Below are positions 7,823-16,493 of a stretch of 64,000 bases of DNA, in pieces. The position numbers and the translations under genes are program-made. Below the pieces are notes generated by a model, which was given only the letters and a program-made list of their open reading frames with translations, was not told where the DNA came from and searched no databases. The DNA comes from Gemmatimonas sp. (lineage in GTDB: Bacteria > Gemmatimonadota > Gemmatimonadetes > Gemmatimonadales > Gemmatimonadaceae): the NCBI GenBank assembly GCA_011390885.1, contig JAABRO010000033.1, positions 79,389 through 143,388 on the forward strand, written 5' to 3'. Numbering within the stretch: the stretch's first letter is position 1; each line of letters opens with the position of its first letter.

Positions 7823-8929
7823 ATGCGCATTCGTACCTTGGTAGCCTTGCTCCTCTGCGGTGCTCCGCTCGGCGCGCAGACACCCTCGGCACGGGTGATC
7901 ACCAATCAGGCGACGTGTGCCACCTGCCGCATCGAACTGATCGGGAGTGTCGTACTGCGCGACGTGCCACGCGGGGACGAACTCGTCCAGCCGCCAGGCG
8001 GGATCGTCACGGGAAGCAGCGACCTGCTGTACGAGTTGCGCGATGACGCCGTGCTCACATACCAGCGCGACGGTCGTTTCGTGCGGCGTCTCGCGCGATC
8101 GGGCAGTGGCCCGGGCGAGATTCGCTGGCCGGCCGAGCTGTGGCGGTTGCCTGGTGATTCGATGCTCGTGCTCGACCTCGGCAACCAGCGCGCGCTCGTG
8201 TTCGCGCCGACCGGCGAGGCGGTTCGCCAGGTGGCATTTCCGCATCGCCTCCGGCACGGTGTCGTGCTGCGGTGGCCGAATCGCGTGATCATGAGCGGGC
8301 CAGTGACGGCGCCAACCGGTGTCGGTCGACCGCTGCACGAGCTGTCGTTCGCAGGGCGATCGGCGACGATCGCGCGTTCCTTCGGGGCCGAGGAGGGTGT
8401 CTCGCCGGCGCGTGAGCGTGCGTTGCAGCATGTGCTCGCACGGGCGGGGCCCGGCACGTGGTGGAGCATGCCCCCCGGACGATATGAACTGTCGCAGTGG
8501 AACGACGCGCTCCGCACGACATCGCGGCTCTCGCGAACGCCGCCGTGGATGCCGGAAGCCTCACCCCTGTCCACCGGGACGCCCGACGCGCCCCCGAGTG
8601 CGCGCGTGCGGCATGTAGCGGCCGATCGGGACGGCAGGCTGTGGGTCTTTTCTTGGGTCGCGGCGCCCAGCTGGCGTGAAGCCTGGGCGGGCGTGCGGTC
8701 GTCCGGACGTGGAGGCGAAACGTCCGTGAGCCGCATGCGCGTGGACAAGCTGTACAACACCGTCGTCGACGTGCTCGACCCCTCGAGCGGCGCGATCCTG
8801 GCGAGCACCACGCTTCAGGGTGCGGTGGTCGGCGTACCCGACGCGGACCGGGCGGCGCTGTACCAGTACTCGGTCGTGGGGGAGCCGATCGTGCGGGTGG
8901 TGCAGCTGCGCTTCGAAGGGGCGCCGTGA
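7823..8929 (+). CDS. Secreted 6-bladed beta-propeller protein
   Basis: 368 residues with an N-terminal signal (MRIRTLVALLLCGAPLGAQ). The body contains repeated propeller strands of the type DGRFVRRLARSGSGPGEIRWP, LPGDSMLVLDLGNQRALVF and ADRDGRLWVFSWVA. GSGPGE is the hallmark of the NHL-like 6-bladed propellers common in Bacteroidota and Gemmatimonadota. A CATCR pair near residue 35 may form a disulfide. Function unknown; it probably acts in the periplasm or at the cell surface. The 183-base divergent gap upstream shows no clear promoter. Confidence 0.7.
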   Translation: MRIRTLVALLLCGAPLGAQTPSARVITNQATCATCRIELIGSVVLRDVPRGDELVQPPGGIVTGSSDLLYELRDDAVLTYQRDGRFVRRLARSGSGPGEIRWPAELWRLPGDSMLVLDLGNQRALVFAPTGEAVRQVAFPHRLRHGVVLRWPNRVIMSGPVTAPTGVGRPLHELSFAGRSATIARSFGAEEGVSPARERALQHVLARAGPGTWWSMPPGRYELSQWNDALRTTSRLSRTPPWMPEASPLSTGTPDAPPSARVRHVAADRDGRLWVFSWVAAPSWREAWAGVRSSGRGGETSVSRMRVDKLYNTVVDVLDPSSGAILASTTLQGAVVGVPDADRAALYQYSVVGEPIVRVVQLRFEGAP

Positions 8930-8990
8930 CGGCGCCGAGGCGCGTGCCATCGTGGGACCGACCGACACTGCGCTTCCGAACTTCCGGCGA

Positions 8991-8996
8991 TACCTT
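8991..8996 (+). promoter_or_regulatory. -10 box for the nucleotidyltransferase pair
   Basis: TACCTT ends 5 bases before the ATG at 9002, giving a predicted leaderless start. No convincing -35 is seen. Confidence 0.4.
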
Positions 8997-9001
8997 TGGA
9001 G

Positions 9002-9220
9002 ATGCCCAGCCGCGATCGCATGACCGTCCGCATCGTCCCGCTCGGAAGCGCCGAGGCCGCCGATCCACGGATGGGCGGGACGAGCGACGATCGCGTGCAG
9101 GCCGCGATCGAGCTCTCACTGCTCGGTTGGGAACTCTCCGGCCGACCGTTCCCGTCGTACACGCGCGCGACGATGCCGATCCGGATCTCCACCTTGCAGG
9201 AGCAGGGGCGCGACGAGTGA
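9002..9220 (+). CDS. Small partner protein of a minimal nucleotidyltransferase
   Basis: 72 residues, charged, no membrane segment. It contains a short helical core (RVQAAIELSLLGWELSG) followed by RPFPSYTRATMPIRI. This resembles small proteins often encoded just before solitary nucleotidyltransferases. The stop overlaps the next start (GTGA), so the two proteins are made together. A toxin-antitoxin-like or nucleotidyl-transfer module is possible, but neither partner has been assigned a role from sequence alone. Confidence 0.6.
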   Translation: MPSRDRMTVRIVPLGSAEAADPRMGGTSDDRVQAAIELSLLGWELSGRPFPSYTRATMPIRISTLQEQGRDE

Positions 9221-9672
9221 TCGACGATTTCCGGGCGCTGCTGCGAAGCCTCACGGATTGTTCCGTCCGATTCCTGGTCGTCGGCGCGCACGCGCTCGCG
9301 GCTCACGGCATTCCGCGCATGACGGGAGACCTGGACGTGTGGGTCGCGGCGGATGGTGCGAACGCACGACGCGTGTGGCAGGCACTCGCGGAGTTCGGCG
9401 CTCCGCTGGATGCGCTCGGCCTCACTCCCGCGGACTTCGAGGCACCCGACCGCGTGATCCAGTTCGGACTGCCGCCCTTTCGTGTCGACGTCATGACGTC
9501 CGTCAGCGGACTCACCTTCGATGAGGCGTGGGGCACGCGATACGAAGGCGTGCTGCTCGATGTTCCTGTCGTGTTCCTGGGGCGCGACGCACTGATCCGC
9601 AACAAGCGCGCGAGCGGGCGCCGCAAGGACCTCGACGACGCCCAGGCGCTCGAGGGCGAGCGGCCGGCGTAG
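9217..9672 (+). CDS. Minimal nucleotidyltransferase-fold protein (DUF6036 / MNT-like)
   Basis: 151 residues from GTG. The N-terminal helix leads into FLVVGAHALAAHG and MTGDLDVWV, the GG/S-type loop plus Asp-x-Asp metal pair of the Pol-beta nucleotidyltransferase superfamily (G-A-H replaces G-S-x). Later FRVDVMTSV gives the third acidic residue, and the tail ends with RNKRASGRRKDLDDAQAL, typical of this family. Coupled to the 72-residue protein upstream; convergent with the symporter gene, which ends 3 bases away. Confidence 0.75.
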   Translation: MIDDFRALLRSLTDCSVRFLVVGAHALAAHGIPRMTGDLDVWVAADGANARRVWQALAEFGAPLDALGLTPADFEAPDRVIQFGLPPFRVDVMTSVSGLTFDEAWGTRYEGVLLDVPVVFLGRDALIRNKRASGRRKDLDDAQALEGERPA

Positions 9673-9675
9673 CGC

Positions 9676-11130
9676 TCAGGGGGCGGCGTACGGCGCAGCA
9701 GTGCGCGCCGGGACCATCCGGCTCACCGCCACCATCGTCACCACATTCAGCAAGAGCGCCACGACCCCGATGTTGAGGTCCGTGATGCCGTGCGGCCAGT
9801 CGGGGAGCAGCGAGGCGAGCGTGGTGCCGGAGAGCGTGACCAGGCCCACGGTGGCCACTCCCACGAGAATGCCGATCGTGGCGCCGGCCGCGGTGATGCG
9901 CGCGGCGGGCCACAGCGCCCCGATCAGCGCGGGGAAGAGCTGTGTGACGAGCGCGTAGCCCATGAGCAGCAGCGTGACGAGCGTGTCGCCGCCGCGGAAC
10001 GTGAAGACGAGCGCCACGCTGGCCACGAGCGGCACCAGCCAGCGCGCGAAGGTGACCGTCGCGCCTCCTTCGCCGTTCACCGCGGGGCGCAGGGTGCGCG
10101 CGAGCAGCGTGGCCGTGGCCATGAGGATCATGGACCCTGGCACGAGCGCGGTGAGCAGGCCGGCCGACCCCACGATGCCCACGACGACCGGGCCGTACGT
10201 CTCGCGCGTGATGCGCAGCAGCGCGAGATCGGCGTCCGCCCCTTCGAGCCCCGGCACGGAGAGCAGTGCCGCGAACCCCACGAAGAACACGAACAGCAGG
10301 ATGAGCTGGTAGAGCGGCATGAGCGCCGCGTTGCGGCGGAAGACGCGCGCGTCCTTCGCGCTGAACACCGACCCGAACGTGTGCGGCCACATGTAGAAGC
10401 CGAGCACGGTGAGCGCCACGGTCGACGCGAACCAGGTGGGCGAGAGCCCCTGCGCAGGGAGCACGAGGAACTCGGGGCGTTCTGTGGCGATGCGCTCGAA
10501 CATGGGGCCGATGCCGCCGTGCAGCGTGGTGGGGAGCGCGATGCCAAGCCCCACGACCACGAGCAGCACGAGCACGTCCTTGATGGCCGCGGTCATGGCG
10601 CTGCCGTGGATGCCGGCGAGCACCACGTACACCACCACGGCGGCGGTGCCGATCCAGATGGCGAGCGTGCTGCCGATCGCGCCGTAGCTCGTTTCGGCCA
10701 CGATGATGCCGAGCCCCTTGAGCTGCAGCACGAGATACGGAATGAGCGCGACCACGCTCACGAGCGCGACCACGGTGCCGAGGGTGCGGCTGTCGTAGGC
10801 GCGCGCGAAGAACTCGGGCTGCGACACGACGCGCCAGGCGGTGGCGCGCCGCCAGATGGCGGGGAGCAGCCAGTACGACATGATGTACGCGAGCGAGCCG
10901 TAGGCGATGATGTAGAACGCGGGCGCGCCCTTGCCGTACGCCCAGCCGCTGCCGCCCAGGAACGTGAAAGTGGTGTAGATCTCGCCGGCGAGCAGCAGGA
11001 ACACGAGGACCGTGCCGAAGCCGCGTCCGCCCACGCTCCACTGCTCGAGCGACAGGTTGCGCGACTTGCCCACGCACAGGCCGAGCGCGAGCAGCAGTGT
11101 CGCCGAGAGCAGCGTGAGCGCGATGATCAC
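9676..11130 (-). CDS. Sodium:solute symporter (SSS family)
   Basis: 484 residues, all hydrophobic, consistent with 12-13 membrane helices. It starts at GTG. SSS features include WSVGGRGFG after helix 1, GEIYTTFTFLGGSGWAYG, the conserved GIHGSAMTAAIKDVLVLL and VPGSMILMATATLLARTL. The family moves solutes such as amino acids, pantothenate or acetate with Na+. The GTG overlaps the stop of a DUF3311 protein, its usual small partner in PanF/YhdT-like transport pairs. Substrate not determinable; peptide-derived amino or organic acids would fit the peptidase-rich surroundings. Confidence 0.88.
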   Translation of the reverse strand: MIIALTLLSATLLLALGLCVGKSRNLSLEQWSVGGRGFGTVLVFLLLAGEIYTTFTFLGGSGWAYGKGAPAFYIIAYGSLAYIMSYWLLPAIWRRATAWRVVSQPEFFARAYDSRTLGTVVALVSVVALIPYLVLQLKGLGIIVAETSYGAIGSTLAIWIGTAAVVVYVVLAGIHGSAMTAAIKDVLVLLVVVGLGIALPTTLHGGIGPMFERIATERPEFLVLPAQGLSPTWFASTVALTVLGFYMWPHTFGSVFSAKDARVFRRNAALMPLYQLILLFVFFVGFAALLSVPGLEGADADLALLRITRETYGPVVVGIVGSAGLLTALVPGSMILMATATLLARTLRPAVNGEGGATVTFARWLVPLVASVALVFTFRGGDTLVTLLLMGYALVTQLFPALIGALWPAARITAAGATIGILVGVATVGLVTLSGTTLASLLPDWPHGITDLNIGVVALLLNVVTMVAVSRMVPARTAAPYAAP

Positions 11131-11339
11131 GGTGTGCGTCCCTCACGACGGTCCGCCCGCTCATCGAGTACGAAGATCAGCGCCATCACGGCCGATGTGG
11201 TCAGCACCCAGCCGGTGATGAACGCGAGCAGGAACGGCAGTCCGAACACGCGAGGCTCCACGCGGTTGGCCACGAACGGCGCGAGCAGCACCGCGGCCGC
11301 GGGCACGAGCGCGAGCCAGCGCCAGGGACGTGCGGTCAT
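11127..11339 (-). CDS. DUF3311 small membrane protein, symporter partner
   Basis: 70 residues with two membrane helices (about 8-24 and 33-55), ending in a charged tail (LDERADRREGRTP). Size, topology and position directly upstream of an SSS transporter, with overlapping stop and start, fit the DUF3311/YhdT-like accessory subunits. Confidence 0.8.
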   Translation of the reverse strand: MTARPWRWLALVPAAAVLLAPFVANRVEPRVFGLPFLLAFITGWVLTTSAVMALIFVLDERADRREGRTP

Positions 11340-11397
11340 GCGGTGGTCAGGTGCTCGAGTTGCCGCCAACCATGATGCGCGCTGCGCGTGACGACGT

Positions 11398-12594
11398 TCA
11401 CACGCCCAGCAACTCGAGCGTCGCCGCCGTGAGATACCGCAACCCGATGCCGAGCGATGCCTCGTCGATGTCGAAGCGCGGATGATGGTGCGCGTAGGTG
11501 ATGCCGCGCTCCGCGTTGCCCGCGCCCACGAAGGCGAACACGCCGGGTGCGCGCTGCTGGTAGGCGCTGAAGTCCTCGCCGCCCATCACGGGGCGGAGCG
11601 GTTCGAGCACCTCCGCGCCGAAGGTGCGTGACACCACCCCCGCGAGGCGCTCGGTGAGCGCGGCATCGTTCACCACCGGACGGTAGCCGAGCTCGTAGGT
11701 GAAGTCGTACGTCGCGCCGAAGCCTTCGGTGATGCCCCGGATGAGGCGCTCCATGCGCTCGGGCATGAGGCGGCGCAGCGCCGGGTCGAAGGTGCGCACC
11801 GTGCCCGACAGGTAGGCGCTGTTGGGAATCACGTTGAACGCGGTGCCGGCAATGAACTGCGTGACCGAGAGCACGGCCGGCTCGAGCGGGTCCACCTGAC
11901 GCGCCACGATCTGCTGCAGCGCCGTGACCACCTGCGCGCCGATGGCGATGGGGTCGACCGTGTCGTGCGGCAGTGCGGCGTGCCCGCCCTTGCCGGTGAT
12001 GGTGCACTGGAAGGTGTCGGGGGCGGCCATGGCGGGGCCGGTCACGAGCCCGATCTTCCCCACGGGCATGGACGACCAGAGGTGCAGCCCGATGACCTCG
12101 TGCACGCCGTCCATCACCCCCGCCTGCACGAGCTCCTCCGCGCCGCCCGGCGAGAGCTCCTCGGCGTGCTGGAAGATGAAGCGCACCTCGCCCGCGAGCT
12201 GGTCGCGTGCGCCGGCGAGCAGCGTGGCGAGGCCGAGCACGATGGACGTGTGCCCGTCGTGTCCGCAGGCGTGCATGGCGCCGCGCACGGTGCTGCGGTA
12301 CGGCACGTCGTTCTCTTCGTCGATCGGGAGCGCGTCGATGTCGGCACGCACGGCGATGGTGCGCCCGGGCGATGCGCCACGCAGCTGCGCGACCACGCTC
12401 GTGGTGGTGGGACGGGAGACCTCGAGCCCCTCGATGGCCACGAGCACGTCATGGATGAACTGCGCCGTGCCGTGCTCCTGGAAGGAGATCTCGGGGTTCC
12501 GGTGCAGGTGGCGGCGCCAGGCGATGACCTGCTCGGCGAGGGCGTCGGTGCGCGCGACGAGGTCGGCGACGGAGGGGGCGACTGGGGCGGACAT
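11398..12594 (-). CDS. M20-family amidohydrolase / aminoacylase (hippurate hydrolase type)
   Basis: 398 residues, cytosolic. The dinuclear metal site is visible: HLHRNPEISFQE near residue 30, RADIDALPI, MHACGHDGH with the first metal ligands, QHAEE with the bridging Glu pair, and HHPRFDIDE near the C-terminus. The central lid domain (KGGHAALPH) is present. Family members remove acyl groups from amino acids or cut small peptides. The start at MSAPVAPSV precedes the conserved first helix. Nothing downstream is obviously coupled. Confidence 0.9.
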   Translation of the reverse strand: MSAPVAPSVADLVARTDALAEQVIAWRRHLHRNPEISFQEHGTAQFIHDVLVAIEGLEVSRPTTTSVVAQLRGASPGRTIAVRADIDALPIDEENDVPYRSTVRGAMHACGHDGHTSIVLGLATLLAGARDQLAGEVRFIFQHAEELSPGGAEELVQAGVMDGVHEVIGLHLWSSMPVGKIGLVTGPAMAAPDTFQCTITGKGGHAALPHDTVDPIAIGAQVVTALQQIVARQVDPLEPAVLSVTQFIAGTAFNVIPNSAYLSGTVRTFDPALRRLMPERMERLIRGITEGFGATYDFTYELGYRPVVNDAALTERLAGVVSRTFGAEVLEPLRPVMGGEDFSAYQQRAPGVFAFVGAGNAERGITYAHHHPRFDIDEASLGIGLRYLTAATLELLGV

Positions 12595-12731
12595 GGGCGA
12601 AGCTCCGGATCGCGGGGGGCGTGACGAGACGCGAGAGGCGCCGTGGTGCGAGACGCCCATGTGTGCAAGATGGCGCGTGCGTCGGGGCGAAGCCATGGGG
12701 GCACGGACGTCCGCCCCGACGCGGTCGCCGT

Positions 12732-12762
12732 CCCGGAACCCGGCCGAGTTCGTGGGTATATT
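12732..12762 (+). promoter_or_regulatory. Promoter CCCGGAAC - 17 - TATATT, leaderless
   Basis: CCCGGAAC at 12732-12739 and TATATT at 12757-12762 are separated by 17 bases; the -10 box ends 5 bases before the ATG at 12768. The same octamer and the same spacing occur before the DUF4399 gene (56132-56162). GGAAC -35 elements are typical of ECF sigma factors. Confidence 0.5.
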
Positions 12763-12767
12763 GGGCC

Positions 12768-13007
12768 ATGCCTTTCCATCTCTCCCCCACCTCACGTCAG
12801 CCGGTTCCAGTGCGCGCGGTCGTGGCCGGTCTCGCGCTGCTGGCGGCGCTGGGTGCCTGCAACAGCGCCGACGGGTTCTACGCGCCGCCCGAGTGCACGC
12901 CGACCACGCCCCTGCCCACCACGCCCGGTGACACGACCGTCGTGGACAGCGCCAAGACGCCTCCGGCGCTGCCCGGCACGAACCCCTGCACCCCGACGGA
13001 AGCGTAG
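12768..13007 (+). CDS. Small Thr/Pro-rich lipoprotein
   Basis: 79 residues. Signal peptide with lipobox LGAC (Cys31 after RAVVAGLALLAALGA), so a predicted lipoprotein. The mature part is short, rich in Pro and Thr (TPTTPLPTTPGDTTVV), and has two further Cys residues that may pair. No domain recognised. The upstream sequence carries the leaderless promoter and the downstream sequence a perfect hairpin, so it is its own transcription unit. Confidence 0.65.
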   Translation: MPFHLSPTSRQPVPVRAVVAGLALLAALGACNSADGFYAPPECTPTTPLPTTPGDTTVVDSAKTPPALPGTNPCTPTEA

Positions 13008-13034
13008 CGCGACGTCCTGGGCATGCACGTGCAG

Positions 13035-13068
13035 ACGGCGAGCGACGCGACCTGGCGTCGCTCGCCGT
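13035..13068. terminator. Bidirectional terminator hairpin
   Basis: Arms 13035-13048 and 13055-13068 are perfect 14-base complements (ACGGCGAGCGACGC) with a 6-base loop. It sits between the convergent lipoprotein and tricorn genes. No clear T-run, as is usual in very GC-rich genomes. Confidence 0.7.
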
Positions 13069-13075
13069 TCGTGCG

Positions 13076-16000
13076 TCAGCGGTCGGGGTAGGTGAACGCC
13101 GGCCGCGGATACGCCGGCGGCCGGGGCACGGGGCGTGGATCGGCGGCGATCTTCTCGCGCAGGTGCGCGATGGCCGCCTCGAGCTGCCGGTCACGGCCGT
13201 TGAAGGTCTCGTGCGGCAGGTTGTCCACCTCGATGTCGGGGATGACGCCCTTCTGCTCGATGAGCCACTCGCCCTCGGGTCCGTACACACCGGTCATGGG
13301 CGCGCGCGCCACGCCGCCGTCGGTGAGCGTGTTCACGCCGCTCAGCCAGATCTCACCGCCCCACGTGCGCGTGCCGATCACCGCGCCCAGGCCGAGGCGC
13401 CGGAAGCCCTCGGCGAGCGCCTCGCCGTCACTGGCCGTCTCGGCGTCCACCAGCACCACCATGTGGCCGCGGAAGGCGTACTGCATGTTCCACGTGGGCT
13501 CGCCGACGCGTCCCTTCCAGTACATCCACGCGCGGCGCAGCAGCTTGTCGAGGATGAACGCATCGATGTTGCCGCCGCGGTTCTGCCGCACGTCGAGAAT
13601 GAGCCCCTGCCGGTCGAACGCCGGATAGAACTCGCGGTACCACTGGTTCACGTCTCCCTCGCCCATGGCGCGCAGGTGCACGTAGCCCATGGTGCCCTTG
13701 CTCGAATCCTCCACCGCGCGGCGGCGTGACAGCTCCCAGTCGGTGTAGCGCAGGTTGGCCTCGTTGCCCATCGGCACCGCGACGACGTCGCGGGACGCCG
13801 TGCCGCGCGCCACGGTGAGCAGCACCTGCTTGCCGGCCTGGTCACGCAGCAGCTCGCCGATGTCCGGCACGTCGAGTGCGCGCACGCCGTTCACGGCCGT
13901 GATCACGTCGCCGGCTTCGACGCCGAGGTACGGATCGGCGAGCGGTGCGCGCTCGGCGGGGTAGTCCGGGTCGGCCTCGTAGATGCGCGCGATGCGATAG
14001 CCGCCGCGCGCGGGCTCGCGCACGAGGTGCGCGCCGAGCGAGGCCACGTTCACCACGTCGGGGGCACGTCGCAGGTCACCGCCGCCCACGGAGGTGTGCA
14101 GGGCGGAGAGCTCGCCCACCATCCAGCCGATGAGCACGGAGAGTTCGGCGCGCGTGGTGATGCGTTCCACGAGCGGCTGGTGCTTGGCGAGCGTGGCCTG
14201 CCAGTCCACACCGTGGAAGCCGGGGTCGTAGAAGTAGTCGCGCTCGAGGCGCCACGCGTCCACGAAGAGTTGGCGCCAGTCGTCGCGCACGTCGATGGCG
14301 AAGCGCCAGCCGGAGAGGTCCACGCGCGAGTCGGCGAGGTTGGCCGGCTTGGCGGGGCGCGCATCGAGCACATGCAGCGCGTCGCTGCGGCGCATGAGCA
14401 GCTTCTTTCCATCGCGCGACATCTCGAGCTGGCGCACGCCTTCCACCATGACCACCGGCTCGGCCTTGTGCGCGAGGCGCAGCGCGTGCACGTCGGTGCG
14501 CGAGTCACCGCGCGACAGGAAGAAGAGCGCGTCGCCGTTCACCGCGAGCGACGAATAGTTGCCGGCGGGCACGGGCACACGATCGATGCGGCGCGCGAGA
14601 CCGGCGGTGTCGAGGCGCACGGTGGCGGGCGTGGTGGTGCGGGAGCGCGACGCCGAGTCGTTGGCGGGCGCCGCGTGCAGTTCATCGGCCGGTCGGAAGG
14701 GGGAGCGCACGCCGGGGCGCAGCGCGAGCTGATAGACCTCGATCTGCTTGTCGAAGTACGGGTCGGGCTGGCGCGGACCCCACGGCGAGCCCACGCTGGT
14801 GCGCAGGTTGCGGTCGCTCAGGAAGTAGAGGAAGTCGCCTTTCGGGTCCCACGCGGGGGAGAAGGAGTTCACGCGGTCGCTGGTGACGGCGAACGAGCGA
14901 TCGGCCTGCACGTCGTGCAGCATGAGCACGCGGAAGCTGTTGCGCGCCGTGTGCTCCCAGGCGAGCCAGCGCGAGTCGGGGGACCAGGCGTGGCCGCCCA
15001 CACCCTCCTGGTTCTGGTGCAGCGCGCGCACGGCGCCCGTGCGGAGGTTGCGGAGAAAGAAGCGATTGTCGTTGTCGGTATACGCGAGCCACGTGCCATC
15101 GGGGCTCGGGTCGCCGGCGAAGCGCAGCACGGTGCCGTCGCGCGAGAGCAGGCTGTCGCGCCCCGCGCCATTCGCGGGGAGCGTGGCGAACTCGAGTTCG
15201 CCCGTTTCGTCGGTGAGCCCCACGAGTCGGCGACCATCGGGGAGGAACTGCACGTCGCGCCAGCGCACGGAGTCCTTGGTGCTGGCGCGCACGAGCCGGC
15301 CAGGGCCGGCCGGTGCCACGAACGCGCGGCCGCGCGCGGTGAGCACGACGCGGTCGCCGGTGGGTGACAGGTGGGCCGACGTGAGGTACTGCAACGGCTC
15401 CGTGACCCAGCGCTGCCGGAGCTGGTCGAGATCGGAGGCGATGCTGATGTCGAGACGGCGCGTGCTGTCGGAGGCGAGATCGAGCAGCCAGAGGTCGGCG
15501 CCGCTCTGGTACACCATGCGCCCATTGTGCAGCGACGGGCGGATCACGTCCCAGCCGCTGTGGCGCGTGTGCTGCCGCAGGTCGGCGCCGGCCTCGGTGA
15601 CGGACCAGATGTTCATGGTGCCGTCGCGGTCGGTCACGAAGTACACGCGCCCGTTCCACCAGCGCGGCGTGTGCGACTCGCCGCGCCAGTCGGGGGTGAC
15701 GCGCGTGGCCTCGCTCGCGCCGTCGCGGAACACCCACACGTTGCGCGCCGTGCCGCCCGTGTAGCGCCTGGTCACGTTGTTGTGGAAGCCGGGGCGCACG
15801 AAGAAGAGCGCGCGTCCGCTCGCGTCGTAGTGGCCCTCACTTGCGCCAGCGAGGGGCACGAGCGTGCGCACGTGATCGCTCAGTCGCACGCGCACCATCT
15901 GCGGCTTCGGAATGCCGCTGTAGTGCGTGGTGGTGTAGAGCAGCTCGCCGTCGGGGGTGAAGCCGGTGGCGATGGACGCTTCGCCCTCCCACGTGCGTCG

Positions 16001-16312
16001 TACCGGCAGTCCGCCGGTGAGCGGCATGGTGTACACCTCGACCTGTCCCTCGTAGCGTGCGCTGAAGGCGAGCGTGGTGCCGTCGGGGGAGATGACGGGG
16101 TGCGATTCCTCGGCGGGGTGCGACGTGAGGCGGCGCGCGAGGCCGCCGGTCACGGGCACCGTCCAGAGATCGCCTTCGGCGGCGAACACGATGGTTTCGC
16201 CGTGCAGCGTGGGGTGCTGGTAGAAGCCGCGCACGCCGGGTTGGGCGGCGAGCGGGAGCGCGACGAGGGCGGCGACGAACGTCGCGAGCCGAGCGGGGCC
16301 GAGGAGGCGCAT
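13076..16312 (-). CDS. Tricorn-type S41 protease, secreted
   Basis: 1078 residues, the full size of tricorn proteases. A signal peptide (MRLLGPARLATFVAALVALPLAAQ) suggests a periplasmic form. Residues about 25-650 are two TolB/WD40-like propellers with repeated SPDGTTLAFSARY, TPDGELLYTTTHY and DSRWLAWE strands. A PDZ domain follows (YLGVEAGDVITAVNGV), then the S41 core with QNRGGNIDAF, nucleophile Ser961 in ETASDGEALA and GTRTWGGE. Tricorn degrades oligopeptides. All catalytic parts appear intact. Convergent with a small lipoprotein; divergent from a secreted TonB-related protein. Confidence 0.92.
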   Translation of the reverse strand: MRLLGPARLATFVAALVALPLAAQPGVRGFYQHPTLHGETIVFAAEGDLWTVPVTGGLARRLTSHPAEESHPVISPDGTTLAFSARYEGQVEVYTMPLTGGLPVRRTWEGEASIATGFTPDGELLYTTTHYSGIPKPQMVRVRLSDHVRTLVPLAGASEGHYDASGRALFFVRPGFHNNVTRRYTGGTARNVWVFRDGASEATRVTPDWRGESHTPRWWNGRVYFVTDRDGTMNIWSVTEAGADLRQHTRHSGWDVIRPSLHNGRMVYQSGADLWLLDLASDSTRRLDISIASDLDQLRQRWVTEPLQYLTSAHLSPTGDRVVLTARGRAFVAPAGPGRLVRASTKDSVRWRDVQFLPDGRRLVGLTDETGELEFATLPANGAGRDSLLSRDGTVLRFAGDPSPDGTWLAYTDNDNRFFLRNLRTGAVRALHQNQEGVGGHAWSPDSRWLAWEHTARNSFRVLMLHDVQADRSFAVTSDRVNSFSPAWDPKGDFLYFLSDRNLRTSVGSPWGPRQPDPYFDKQIEVYQLALRPGVRSPFRPADELHAAPANDSASRSRTTTPATVRLDTAGLARRIDRVPVPAGNYSSLAVNGDALFFLSRGDSRTDVHALRLAHKAEPVVMVEGVRQLEMSRDGKKLLMRRSDALHVLDARPAKPANLADSRVDLSGWRFAIDVRDDWRQLFVDAWRLERDYFYDPGFHGVDWQATLAKHQPLVERITTRAELSVLIGWMVGELSALHTSVGGGDLRRAPDVVNVASLGAHLVREPARGGYRIARIYEADPDYPAERAPLADPYLGVEAGDVITAVNGVRALDVPDIGELLRDQAGKQVLLTVARGTASRDVVAVPMGNEANLRYTDWELSRRRAVEDSSKGTMGYVHLRAMGEGDVNQWYREFYPAFDRQGLILDVRQNRGGNIDAFILDKLLRRAWMYWKGRVGEPTWNMQYAFRGHMVVLVDAETASDGEALAEGFRRLGLGAVIGTRTWGGEIWLSGVNTLTDGGVARAPMTGVYGPEGEWLIEQKGVIPDIEVDNLPHETFNGRDRQLEAAIAHLREKIAADPRPVPRPPAYPRPAFTYPDR

Positions 16313-16493
16313 TTCGATCGGGCGGGTGAGAGGCACGAGACGACGGATCCGGAGACGATCGATCACCCGCGCCGAGGCGTCAAGCGGTGGCGCTTGCCGC
16401 CTGCGCGTCGGTGCGCGGATCCGCCGTGCGGCTTGAGGTGAGCGGGGGCACGTGCGAGTTTGCGTATCCGGACCGACGCTCATCACGCCGCTC

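Noticed and set aside
12595-13290. In-frame extension of the M20 gene upstream of 12594 to a 630-residue protein
   Set aside because: The added part is Arg/Ser/Pro-rich, overlaps the lipoprotein gene and its promoter, and has no family similarity; the conserved M20 start is at 12594.
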